Notes: a model not told the origin generated them from the letters alone. Shown: positions 1 to 8,213, numbered from the stretch's first letter. The stretch is 61,263 nucleotides of DNA from UBA2421 sp964641895 (GCA_964641895.1 CAZXLA010000003.1:1-61263), one strand, 5' to 3'. Translations and numbers: made by a program.

Positions 1-1566
1 TTACACGTCAAAACTAACGCCCTGCGCCAGCGGGAGTTCGCGGCTGTAGTTGATGGTGTTGGTGGTGCGGCGCATATAGGCCTTCCAACTGTCCGACCCT
101 GATTCGCGGCCGCCGCCGGTTTCTTTTTCGCCGCCGAACGCGCCGCCGATTTCGGCGCCGCTGGTGCCGATGTTGACGTTGGCGATGCCGCAATCGCTGC
201 CGGCGGGGGACATGAATAGCTCGGCTTCGCGCACGTCGCCGGTGAAGATGGCGCTGCTTAGGCCCTGGGGCACGTTGTTGTGGATGGCGATGGCTTGTTC
301 GAGGGTTTCGTAGGGGAAGACGTAGAGAATTGGCGCGAAGGTTTCGTGCTGGACGATCGGCGCATCGGGTTTGATTTCTACGAGTGCGGGTTTGACGTAG
401 AACGATTCTTTGCGCGACGAAAAATCCGACTCTTCGCTACGCTCAGATGTCGGCTTGTGGCGTCCTCCTCCATGGATGGTTGCGCCTAGTTTTTTGGCTT
501 CGCTCAGCGCGTGCTCGTAACCCTTGAACGAGGCTTCATCGATCAATGGACCGACGAGGATGCCGGTTTGCCGTGGGTCGCCGATTCTCAATTTGGCGAA
601 AATAGTGCTCACGCGTTTGACGATCTCGCCATAAACCGATTGGTGCGCGATGAGGCGGCGCAGCGAAGTACACCGCTGCCCGGCCGTGCCGGCCACGGCG
701 AAGACGATGGCTCTTGTGGCCATTTCAAGGTCGGCGGTGGGCGACAGAATCATGGCGTTGTTGCCGCCGAGCTCGAGCAATGTGCGTCCCAATCGCGCGC
801 CGACGGTTTTGGCGACTTCTTTGCCCATACGCACCGAACCCGTTGCGGAAATCAGCGGCACCTTTGGTGACTGCGCTAATGCTTCTCCCACATCGCGCGC
901 GCCGATCACCACGCACGAAATGGCTTCGGGGATGCCGGGATCATTCATCTCGCGAATGGTTTCAATCAACAAATTATGACACGCCACGGCGGTGAGGGGC
1001 GTTTTTTCACTCGGCTTGAGAATGACGCTGTCGCCGCAGACCAGCGCGAGCATGGCATTCCACGCCCAGACCGCAACGGGAAAGTTGAACGCGGTGATCA
1101 CGCCGACCACGCCCAGCGGGTGCCACTGTTCCATCATGCGATGGCCGGGGCGTTCGCTGGCGATGGTCAGCCCGAAAAGCTGCCGCGAGAGGCCGACGGC
1201 GTAATCGGCGATGTCAATCATCTCCTGCACTTCACCGGCGGCCTCACTGGTGATTTTTCCGGCTTCAAGGGTGACGAGCTGAGTGAGGTCATTTTTGCGG
1301 GCGCGCAGTTTTTCGCCAAAACGCCGAACAAGCTCGCCGCGGCGTGGGGCGGGGACGACGCGCCATTTGAGGAACGCTTCGTGCGCGGCATCGACGGCGC
1401 TGTTCACATCCTGCATGGTCGCTGAAGCGATCACGCCGAGTTGGGCGCCATCGATGGGACATCGCGCGGGGATGGGCGCGCCCGACGTCTTTCGCCATAC
1501 GCCCCCGATCGCGCAGCCGGATTGGGTTTCGTGGATGCCGAGAGAGGCGAAAAGGTCTTTGCTCAT
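1..1566 (-). CDS. Aldehyde dehydrogenase, ALDH7 (aminoadipate-semialdehyde dehydrogenase-like)
   Basis: A 521-residue NAD(P)-dependent aldehyde dehydrogenase, complete with TAA at the window edge. The motif ELGGNNAMI (glutamate base) and the nucleophile segment TAGQRCTSLRRL are typical of the ALDH7/antiquitin family, which oxidises 2-aminoadipate 6-semialdehyde in lysine catabolism. The gene lies directly downstream, on the same strand, of a saccharopine dehydrogenase, which fits that pathway. An oddity is a charged stretch at about residues 371-388 (containing SERSEESDF), where family members have a short turn; it looks like an in-frame insertion. The start ATG at 1566 is followed by normal N-terminal ALDH sequence. 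Substrate assignment is by family and neighbour; another semialdehyde is possible. Confidence 0.9.
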   Translation of the reverse strand: MSKDLFASLGIHETQSGCAIGGVWRKTSGAPIPARCPIDGAQLGVIASATMQDVNSAVDAAHEAFLKWRVVPAPRRGELVRRFGEKLRARKNDLTQLVTLEAGKITSEAAGEVQEMIDIADYAVGLSRQLFGLTIASERPGHRMMEQWHPLGVVGVITAFNFPVAVWAWNAMLALVCGDSVILKPSEKTPLTAVACHNLLIETIREMNDPGIPEAISCVVIGARDVGEALAQSPKVPLISATGSVRMGKEVAKTVGARLGRTLLELGGNNAMILSPTADLEMATRAIVFAVAGTAGQRCTSLRRLIAHQSVYGEIVKRVSTIFAKLRIGDPRQTGILVGPLIDEASFKGYEHALSEAKKLGATIHGGGRHKPTSERSEESDFSSRKESFYVKPALVEIKPDAPIVQHETFAPILYVFPYETLEQAIAIHNNVPQGLSSAIFTGDVREAELFMSPAGSDCGIANVNIGTSGAEIGGAFGGEKETGGGRESGSDSWKAYMRRTTNTINYSRELPLAQGVSFDV

Positions 1567-1615
1567 GGAGGTCCTTGTGAAGCGTCAAACTCAACGGACG
1601 CCGGCGAACGGATTT

Positions 1616-1856
1616 AGCCGCGAAGTGGCGAAAGATGATAGCCCAGGGCGCAAGCCCTGGGTCAGCGCCCGGGGAAAAGCCCCGCAGGGGCGAAAGAACG
1701 TTCGTCGCGATCATCCGTTTTCGGCGTTATACAGTGCTCGTGATGGCGGTGAGCGATTGTGGCACCGGTCTTTCGCCCCTTTGGGGCTTTTCGGATTTTT
1801 CTGACGACCCAGGGCTTGCGCCCTGGGCGGTCATCTTCCGCCGCTTCGCGGCTGGC
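1616..1856. repeat. Inverted pair of planctomycete-type palindromic repeats (family R1)
   Basis: Two copies of an approximately 85 bp repeat in opposite orientation (1616-1699 and 1771-1856) bracket about 70 bp. Each contains two palindromes: CCCAGGGCGCAAGCCCTGGG (1642-1661) with its counterpart near 1807-1827, and a GCCCC/GGGGC hairpin (about 1679-1691 and 1775-1787). The same composite recurs at 58201-58440. The right copy ends one base before the stop codon of saccharopine dehydrogenase. It may act as a transcription terminator or REP-like element. Confidence 0.8.
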
Positions 1857-1857
1857 G

Positions 1858-2940
1858 CTACGCGTAAGCCCTGCCAAACCGATTGGCCAGGAAATCATCA
1901 AAGTTCACATCTTCCTGCCGCACGAAACCCTGCTTGAACAGCTTGCCTTCAAAGTGCAGGTCGAGGCAAGCCATGATCCCCGCCGCCGTGGTGATTTGGA
2001 TGGCGGTGCTGCGCGCGCCGAAGAAATCGCCCGCGTACACCTTGCGCAGGTCGGTCGCCTGCGTGTATTTGCCGTTCTTCCAGCCGCGGACGAGGTTAAA
2101 GATGTAAACGATATCCTGTTCGGTGGCGGGAATCGCGCGCTCGAAGATTCGTTTGAGCGTGTCGCGGTCTTCGTTCAGCCGCAGGTCTTTCATCAGGAAC
2201 GCGATCAAGTCGCGATGGCCGGGGTAACGCATCGTTTTGTAATCGAGATTGCGCACCTGGCCGGCGTAGGTTTCGCACAAATCGCCCACCCCGCCCGACG
2301 TGTTGAACGCCTCGAATTCGATCCCTTCAAAGCTGAATCGCTCGTAACCTTCCAGCGGAACCAATGTGGTGAGTTGCGTCCCTTCGACGATCGCTTTGCC
2401 CATTTGGCCGTATTCATTGATCAAGCCGTCGGTGCTCCAGGTGAGAGCGTATTTGAGCGCGTTGGCGGGGTGTTGTGGCAGTGCGCCGACGCGCAGTTTG
2501 ATTTCGTCGAGCTTCTCAAAACCTTTGGCGAGATGATGGGCACAAATTCCCACAAATCCCGGCGCCAGCCCGCATTGCGGCATATAGACCTGCCCCGGCC
2601 GCGCCTTTTCGGCGGCGGCGCGGACGGCTTCGGTGTGCTGCACGTCTTCGGTCAGATCAAAGTAACTCACCCCTGTCGAAACTGTCGCCGGCAGAACGTG
2701 CTTGTTGAATTGATACGGCAGCGCGCTTAACACCGCCTGCTGGCCGTTCATCGCGCCGGCCAGAGCGGCCTCGCTGCTCACATCGAGTTTCATCGCCTTG
2801 ACGCGCGCCACCCCGGCGAGTGCCGACAGGTTGGCTTCGTTAACATCGCAAGCGGTGACTTCATAGTCGCCGGCGGTGGAAAGGTAGGTGGCAATCGCCT
2901 TGCCGATTTTGCCGGCACCGAGAAGTAATACACGACGCAT
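1858..2940 (-). CDS. Saccharopine dehydrogenase family protein
   Basis: A 360-residue NAD(P)-binding oxidoreductase. It begins MRRVLLLGAGKIGKAIA (Rossmann GxGxIG) and shows the family segments SALPYQFNKHV, LAPGFVGICAHHL and NTSGGVGDLC. In this family the enzyme interconverts saccharopine with aminoadipate semialdehyde plus glutamate, or acts on related carboxynorspermidine-type imines. The adjacent ALDH7 gene favours lysine or aminoadipate metabolism. The start ATG is at 2940, only one base from the assembly gap, so the upstream ribosome binding site is not visible and an N-terminal extension cannot be excluded. The stop is TAG next to repeat R1. Confidence 0.88.
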   Translation of the reverse strand: MRRVLLLGAGKIGKAIATYLSTAGDYEVTACDVNEANLSALAGVARVKAMKLDVSSEAALAGAMNGQQAVLSALPYQFNKHVLPATVSTGVSYFDLTEDVQHTEAVRAAAEKARPGQVYMPQCGLAPGFVGICAHHLAKGFEKLDEIKLRVGALPQHPANALKYALTWSTDGLINEYGQMGKAIVEGTQLTTLVPLEGYERFSFEGIEFEAFNTSGGVGDLCETYAGQVRNLDYKTMRYPGHRDLIAFLMKDLRLNEDRDTLKRIFERAIPATEQDIVYIFNLVRGWKNGKYTQATDLRKVYAGDFFGARSTAIQITTAAGIMACLDLHFEGKLFKQGFVRQEDVNFDDFLANRFGRAYA

Positions 2941-2941
2941 G

Positions 2942-3041
2942 NNNNNNNNNNNNNNNNNNNNNNNNNNNNNNNNNNNNNNNNNNNNNNNNNNNNNNNNNNN
3001 NNNNNNNNNNNNNNNNNNNNNNNNNNNNNNNNNNNNNNNNN
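2942..3041. other. Assembly gap (100 N)
   Basis: Exactly 100 undetermined bases, the usual scaffold placeholder. The real distance between the saccharopine dehydrogenase start and the accA 3' end is unknown, and reading frames should not be carried across it. Confidence 0.99.
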
Positions 3042-4087
3042 GCTTCTTCGTACTGCCCCATCGCACGGAACTTGTCGTATCGCCGGTCAACGAGGTCGTC
3101 GAGCTTAAGTTTCCCAAGTTCACGCAGCGACTTGGCGATGTACTGTTCCAAACTATGAGCGGCGGAGTGCGGGTCGCGGTGGGCGGCACCTAGGGGTTCG
3201 GGGATGATGTTATCGATAATCCCCAGCCGCTTGAGGTTGGGGCTGGTGAGCTTAAGGCTGTCGGCCAATTGAGCCGCGGCTTCGTTGCCTTTGAAAAGGA
3301 TCGACGAGCACGCTTCGGGGCTGATCACCGAATACCACGCATATTGCATCATGGCGACCTTGTCGGCGATCGCGATGCCCAGCGCGCCGCCCGATCCGCC
3401 TTCACCCGTCACCACCGCGACGATCGGCGTACGCAGCCGGCTCATTTCCATCAGGTTGCGTGCGATCGATTCGGCTTGCCCGCGTTCTTCGGCGCCAATG
3501 CCCGGATACGCACCGGGTGTATCCACCAGACACACCACTGGCAGCCCGAATTTTTCCGCCAACTTCATGGCCCGTAAGGCTTTGCGATAGCCCTCGGGGT
3601 GGGCCAGACCGAAGTAGCAGGAGACCTTTTCTTTGGTGTCTTTGCCCTTGTGATGCCCGATCAGCATCACCTTATTGCCGCCGATGCGGGCGAGGCCGCA
3701 GAGGATGGCTTTATCGTCGCCATAGAGACGGTCGCCGTGGATCTCGCGGAACTCTCGGCAGATCATTTCCACATAATCTTTGAAAAGCGGGCGGGCGGGG
3801 TGGCGGGCGACTTGCACCGTTTCCCATGCCGACAAATTGTCGTAGGTCTTTCGAAGCAGTTCGGTGTAGGTGTTTCGGAGCGACCGCAGTTCTTTGGTGT
3901 AATCGGTCTGCCGCTGGGCCTGCAGGGCTTCAAGCTCGTGAATCTGCTGCTCAAGCTTTCGCACGGGTTCTTCGAACGGAAGAACGTGTCGAAGGTTGGT
4001 GGGCCGAGGGGCGTCGGTCGGCTTGGCAGCCTGCGATTCGCCGCCGGCAGCCGCCTCAACGGGGGCCAGTTCTGGCATGAGAGTCAT
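3042..4087 (-). CDS. accA: Acetyl-CoA carboxylase carboxyltransferase subunit alpha, 3' end lost in gap
   Basis: AccA pairs with AccD to transfer the carboxyl group from carboxybiotin to acetyl-CoA, making malonyl-CoA for fatty acid synthesis in the cytoplasm. An N-terminal coiled segment (PVRKLEQQIHELEALQ) leads into the crotonase-like carboxyltransferase core, with VDTPGAYPGIGAEERGQAE and TGEGGSGGALGIAIADK, an oxyanion-hole glycine pair, and ISPEACSSILFK. The 3' end is truncated by the gap after GQYEE. The frame stays open up to a GTG at 4279, but that would leave only 19 bp to the divergent tyrA start, so I chose the ATG at 4087 (another is at 4078). The upstream Lys/Ala-rich 64 codons may be non-coding. 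Confidence 0.93.
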
Positions 4088-4298
4088 CCGGCCGCTTGCG
4101 TTCGCGGCCGCCTTATTCTTCGCGACATGCTTGGAGACGACCGCATTTAGAGTGGCCGATCCATTCTTATTCCTTACCAAGTCCACATAAATAGGCGATC
4201 GACCCCCGCCGTTCAAGCCACGCGGGGCTGCAGCGACAGGTGATCCACGACGACTGGTCTTGATTGTTTGCTTGTTCACTCACTTGTATTATCGGACT

Positions 4299-5168
4299 GT
4301 GAAGATTCATCGCTTGAGTATCATAGGCTTGGGATTGATCGGCTCGTCGGTCGCGATGGCAGTACGTCGGCACATAAAGTCATGCATAATAACAGGTTAC
4401 GACATATCGCCGGCCGTGCAAAAAACAGCCCTGCGGCGCGGCGCGCTTCAGCACGCCGCACGAACAGTTGAAGAGTGTGTCGAAGGAGCCGACCTGATTG
4501 TGATCGCAACCCCACTGGGGACAGTTTCTTTGATCTTCCAACGACTCGCGCGGGTTCTAACGCCTGAATCGGTCGTAACGGATGTGTGCAGCACCAAGCG
4601 TTCGATCGTTGGTTTGGCAGCCGCAATCCTGCCCAACGCCGGACGACGGTTCGTCGGCGCCCACCCGATGTTCGGCAGCGAAAACTCAGGGATCGACCAC
4701 GCCGATGCCAATCTACTCGCCGGCAGTCGCTGCATCCTCACACCGACCGCCCGAACCGACCGCGCCGCCCTCCGCACAGTCGATGCGTTCTGGAGTGCTT
4801 TAGGATTGCAGACTTTGACGATGGCTCCGGCCAAGCACGATCAACTGCTCGCCCGCGCCAGCCACCTGCCCCAGGTGATGGCCAGCGTGTTGATGGCCGG
4901 GCAGGACGCGCGATCCATGCAAGTCAGCGGCCGCGGGCTGCTCGACACCACGCGGCTCGCCGCCAGCAACCCGGCGCTGTGGGCGGAAATCCTGACCGAC
5001 AACGGCGACAACCTGTCCAAAGAACTGCGCGCCGCCGCCGCCACGCTCACCAAACTGGCCGCCGCCGCGGAGACCGGTGATCGGCGCAAAGTAAAGTCAA
5101 TAATCAACGCCGGCCGCGTTGCGCGTGAGTCGCTACTAAAAATGCGGTCGCGAAAGACAAAGCAATAG
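4299..5168 (+). CDS. tyrA: Prephenate/arogenate dehydrogenase
   Basis: A 289-residue TyrA-type dehydrogenase that decarboxylates prephenate (or arogenate) on the tyrosine route. It has a Rossmann start with IIGLGLIGSSVAMAV, then VTDVCSTK, GAHPMFGSENSGIDHA and a catalytic SHLPQ segment, followed by a C-terminal helical dimerisation domain. The GTG at 4299 puts the dinucleotide-binding motif at the expected N-terminus; the frame is open to 4260 but would add an odd hydrophobic leader. No ACT domain is present, so feedback control by tyrosine is not evident. It is transcribed divergently from accA. Confidence 0.88.
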   Translation: MKIHRLSIIGLGLIGSSVAMAVRRHIKSCIITGYDISPAVQKTALRRGALQHAARTVEECVEGADLIVIATPLGTVSLIFQRLARVLTPESVVTDVCSTKRSIVGLAAAILPNAGRRFVGAHPMFGSENSGIDHADANLLAGSRCILTPTARTDRAALRTVDAFWSALGLQTLTMAPAKHDQLLARASHLPQVMASVLMAGQDARSMQVSGRGLLDTTRLAASNPALWAEILTDNGDNLSKELRAAAATLTKLAAAAETGDRRKVKSIINAGRVARESLLKMRSRKTKQ

Positions 5169-5436
5169 TTAGCCGCAGATGAACGCTGATGGACGCAGAT
5201 CAATGCAGGAGAGTTGGGTTTGCACGAACAAGATGATTCAAATTTCGGGAAGAATAATTCTCTTCCTCTGCGTTCATCAGCGTTTATCTGCGGCTAAAAA
5301 GCAATGGTTAGCCGCAGATGAACGCCGATGGACGCAGATCAATGCAGGAGAGTTGGGTTTGCAGGAATTAGGTTGACCTGATTTTGTCCCAACCAAATTT
5401 CTTCATCTGCGTCCATCCGCGTTCATCTGCGGCTAA
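5169..5436. repeat. Two tandem inverted-repeat elements (family R2)
   Basis: Element 1 (5169-5297) and element 2 (5308-5436) each begin with an AGCCGCAGATGAACG arm followed by a GATGGACGCAGA arm, and end with the reverse complement of that arm. Each could fold as a long hairpin. The first 57 or so bases of the two elements (5169-5225 and 5308-5364) are almost identical, then their interiors diverge. A third copy lies at 7994-8211. The pair fills the whole tyrA-CYTH spacer. Confidence 0.85.
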
Positions 5437-5446
5437 AGAATAACTG

Positions 5447-5962
5447 ATGCCAAGAAACATCGAACTAAAAGCCAGATGCCCCGACTTGCCGCTTGCGGCC
5501 TCGCGGAGCAAATCGCTTGGCGCGCGCGAAGCAGGAATTCTCAACCAAGTCGATACCTACTACCACGTGAAACAAGGTCGATTGAAACTAAGGACCATCG
5601 ACAACGACCGCGCCGAACTCATCTTCTACCACCGCGACAACAGCAGCGAAGTCCGCCCGAGCGATTATCAAATCGTCGCGATCACGGATCCCGCCGCCCT
5701 CAATGTTGTGTTATCGCAATCGCTGGGTGTGATCGCTCGGGTGCGCAAGCGCCGCCGGCTGTTGTTGTGGGAAAACGTGCGGATTCATCTGGATGACGTC
5801 GATCAACTCGGCACGTTTCTGGAGTTCGAAGCCGTCGTCAGCCCCGCCGCCGACGAAGCCACGTCGCATCGCCGGGTGGCCGAGCTTCGCGCGGCGCTGC
5901 AGATCAGTGATGCCGACCTGATCGACTCCTCCTACAGCGATCTATTGCTCAAGCGACTGTAG
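5447..5962 (+). CDS. CYTH domain protein (class IV adenylate cyclase-like)
   Basis: A 171-residue protein opening with PRNIELKAR, the ExExK-like signature of CYTH triphosphate-tunnel enzymes. It continues with the alternating basic and acidic strands of the tunnel (GRLKLRTID, AELIFYHRD, ARVRKRRRLL, VRIHLDDVDQLGTFLEFEAV). Family members bind triphosphates with divalent metal; those of this size and with the VDxLGxFLEFE segment are often class IV adenylate cyclase or thiamine-triphosphatase-like. Cyclic AMP production is not proven. The start ATG at 5447 follows the R2 repeats by about 10 bp, with no clear Shine-Dalgarno. Confidence 0.85.
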   Translation: MPRNIELKARCPDLPLAASRSKSLGAREAGILNQVDTYYHVKQGRLKLRTIDNDRAELIFYHRDNSSEVRPSDYQIVAITDPAALNVVLSQSLGVIARVRKRRRLLLWENVRIHLDDVDQLGTFLEFEAVVSPAADEATSHRRVAELRAALQISDADLIDSSYSDLLLKRL

Positions 5963-6632
5963 CGACGCCGCGTTTGTAACGACTTCCGTCCGTGCGTTCT
6001 GCAAGAATGAAGGCGGCCGGGACGGCCGCCGCGACAAGAATACAAAAGCGCGCTGCGCCGGCGCGCGCTTGCCAGCGCAACGCCCGTCGAGAGAAAAATG
6101 CGCGCGCCTTCGATTGAATTTCCCAGCAAAATCGCTGCTTTTCATGCGCGCGTTGCGCTGGCGCGTGCTCGCCCGCGCAGCGCGCGGGGATAGGTGAGAG
6201 AGTGTTCTTTGGCAATTGAATCGTATCGCCGGGTGTCGCAGTGCTGGCCCATTTTTGATCGACTTGGGGAGCATCGCGCTTTGGCTGGAAAAGTGTGGAT
6301 CGGCGTATACCGATTGGAACCCGAACGAGCGCGATTGGGACCGAAAAAAGATCGGAAAGGACCGAAAAGGACCGAAAAGGACCGAAAGAGACCCAAAAAG
6401 GACCGATCGGGACCCGGTTTGGACCCGGTTTTTGCGTGATGTCGCGCGTCGCGACATCCATGCAAATGCTTGTCGGTGAAATGATTGTGGAATTTGTGGG
6501 CGGCCAGGCGGCGCCCCAAACATCTTTTTTTGTTCGTAGCGGCGGCCGTCCCGGCTGCTACGACTGGTGAAGAACGCCCGGGACGGGCGTCCCTACAACA
6601 GAACGCCCGGGTCGGGCGACAAACTCTTGGAA
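5963..6632. repeat. 670 bp intergenic region built from several repeat families
   Basis: No gene is supported here. It contains a palindromic GC repeat (family R4: 6013-6035, with an inverted partner at 6534-6563), an inverted pair of family R3 (6048-6086 and 6144-6189, related to 56791-56932), a degenerate tandem array of a decamer-like AAAAGGACCG unit (6337-6432), and GCCCGGGACGGGC-type hairpins (6575-6618). Open frames across it have repetitive Arg/Pro/Lys composition and are not credible proteins. Confidence 0.8.
6337..6432. repeat. Degenerate short tandem array, unit about 10-11 bp
   Basis: Around eight imperfect units of AAAAGGACCG, drifting to GGGACCCGGTTT at the right end, run almost without interruption. 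The array sits between the R3 pair and the right arm of R4. It has no coding potential that I can defend. Confidence 0.75.
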
Positions 6633-8129
6633 TCATTTGTCGGACGGGCGCGTGGCGGGTGCCAGATCGATCGGCAGCGCCGCCGTAAAGTATCGCCACC
6701 CGCGGCCGAGGAAGAGTTGGTCGTTAAGCATGACGGAAATGTCAGTCTTGACGAACCCCTCGAACCGCACCCGGCCGTTGATGCTCACGCTGATGGCGCG
6801 GTTGAAATCGATCATCTGGTCGTTGAAGTACAGCCGCAGCAGTTCGACGTTGTCGGTTTTGAGTTCGATGTGGTTGCGCGGTTTGAGTGACGCACTGGCC
6901 GACCACACGCTCGCCTGCAGCACGATTTTCTCCGTGCCGCGGCTGAAAAACATGCGCTGGTCGTCGCCGGGGCGGGTGGGTTGATCGATCTGCAGCCAGT
7001 CGACGCGGTTGTAGATCGGATCGAGGCGGTTGGATTGCAGCATCAGCTCGGCCGGGTAAAGCGATCGCACGCGGGCGCGGAGCTTGGCGTACATTTTGTC
7101 GACGAGCTGCATCGGCGGGCGATGGCCGAGTTTTTTGGTTTCTTCGTAGTCGACGTCGATCTTCTGGCCGCGCAGCGCGCGGACGAGTTGGCGCGACATG
7201 TCAACTTTAATCACGTCGTCATCGGCATCGTGCCAGACGACCGGCCAGGTGTTGCGAAGGTTCTTGAGGCGCAGGCGCTGAAACTCGTTCTTCGCCGATC
7301 CGGCCATGGCGTTGAACGCGGCGAACGTGGTGGGGTAATGCAGCGCCAGGTTCCACGCCGCGTGGGCACCGGCACTGTGGCCGATGAGGTAGACGCGCGC
7401 CGGATCAATATTCGCCCGCTCGGCCGCGTGGTAGATCGATTGCATGACCGCGTTCACGCCGGCGTAACCGGGGCCAAACAGGTGGTCGAAGTTCATCAGC
7501 GGCATGAGCACGATGGCGTCGGGCTGCTGCTTGAGTTCATCGGTAATCCAGTCGGTGTAAATGCGGGCGACTTCCTGCTGATCGGGCTCCGGCTTGCGAA
7601 CGAACGCATCGGTCGCCGGCAACCGAACCACCAGCGGCCAGGCTTGGGTGACGGCGTAATCCTTGGGCAGGCCGAGGAAATACGCCACCGTATGCGGCCC
7701 GACGCGCTCGCTGATGTAGTACGCGCCGCCGGGAAGGTCGGGCCAGTGAAGACGGATGCGGCAGAGGCGACCGAGCGTGACGGCATCCACGCCCGCCGCT
7801 TCGATCTGCTTGATGATGCCGATGCGCAGGGTCGAGTTTCGCTCGGCGAAGAATTGTTCGAGCAGGCGATGCGATGACAAAAGTTGTTCAAATTGCTTGT
7901 CGTCGAAGCGGTCTCTCAGTTCGGTTTTGTACAGCGTGACGAGCTGATCACGCGGCAGTTCGGTTGGCTTTGTTTGTGCTTGAGCGGCGGAGGTTAGCCG
8001 CAGATGAACGCAGAGGAACGCAGATAGGAGGAGAGTATGGATGTCAATCCGAAGCGAACTCGCGAGGAACGTACCTGTCGTAGTGCGAATCTTTACCAAG
8101 CGGCTTGCGAAATAGGTGCACAACGACAT
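6633..8129 (-). CDS. Secreted alpha/beta hydrolase (PHB-depolymerase/esterase-like)
   Basis: A 498-residue protein with a nucleophile elbow GHSAGAHAAW after LPLMNFDHLFGPG, and a later acid/His region (WHDADDDVIKV and KKLGHRPPMQL). This matches an alpha/beta hydrolase of the esterase or polyhydroxybutyrate-depolymerase group. The C-terminal 150 residues are beta-rich and unassigned. The predicted signal-peptide core is about residues 33-46 (LLLSAFLCVHLRLTSA), and the mature part starts near AQTKPTEL. The codons for that core lie exactly in a copy of repeat R2 (7994-8026), and the GGAGGG ribosome binding site before the ATG at 8129 lies in a second repeat. The start may therefore be repeat-derived or misassigned. 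Confidence 0.72.
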   Translation of the reverse strand: MSLCTYFASRLVKIRTTTGTFLASSLRIDIHTLLLSAFLCVHLRLTSAAQAQTKPTELPRDQLVTLYKTELRDRFDDKQFEQLLSSHRLLEQFFAERNSTLRIGIIKQIEAAGVDAVTLGRLCRIRLHWPDLPGGAYYISERVGPHTVAYFLGLPKDYAVTQAWPLVVRLPATDAFVRKPEPDQQEVARIYTDWITDELKQQPDAIVLMPLMNFDHLFGPGYAGVNAVMQSIYHAAERANIDPARVYLIGHSAGAHAAWNLALHYPTTFAAFNAMAGSAKNEFQRLRLKNLRNTWPVVWHDADDDVIKVDMSRQLVRALRGQKIDVDYEETKKLGHRPPMQLVDKMYAKLRARVRSLYPAELMLQSNRLDPIYNRVDWLQIDQPTRPGDDQRMFFSRGTEKIVLQASVWSASASLKPRNHIELKTDNVELLRLYFNDQMIDFNRAISVSINGRVRFEGFVKTDISVMLNDQLFLGRGWRYFTAALPIDLAPATRPSDK

Positions 8130-8211
8130 GTAGGTCCCTCCGGATTACCGTTCGGGATGACAATTCTCAAAGTGAACTATCTGCGTCCATCTGCGTTCAT
8201 CGGCGGCTCAA
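7994..8211. repeat. R2 inverted pair with a nested second repeat
   Basis: The left arm 7994-8026 and right arm 8177-8211 are inverted copies of the R2 arm (AGCCGCAGATGAACGCAGA type). Between them, 8130-8162 reads on the minus strand as a TGTCATCCCGAACGG...GGAGGGACCTA repeat typical of dispersed bacterial intergenic repeats. The element covers the 5' end of the hydrolase gene. Confidence 0.8.
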
Positions 8212-8213
8212 CA

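Noticed and set aside
2861..4279. A single open frame running through the gap
   Set aside because: Frame continuity over 100 placeholder N bases is meaningless; accA is annotated only to the gap edge.
5942..6699. Several overlapping minus-strand frames across the repeat spacer
   Set aside because: They are translations of palindromic and tandem repeats, rich in Arg/Ser/Phe, with no independent support.
5169..8211. CRISPR array interpretation of the regularly repeating R2 units
   Set aside because: Repeats are inverted, spacers vary greatly in length, only three units exist, and no cas genes are nearby.
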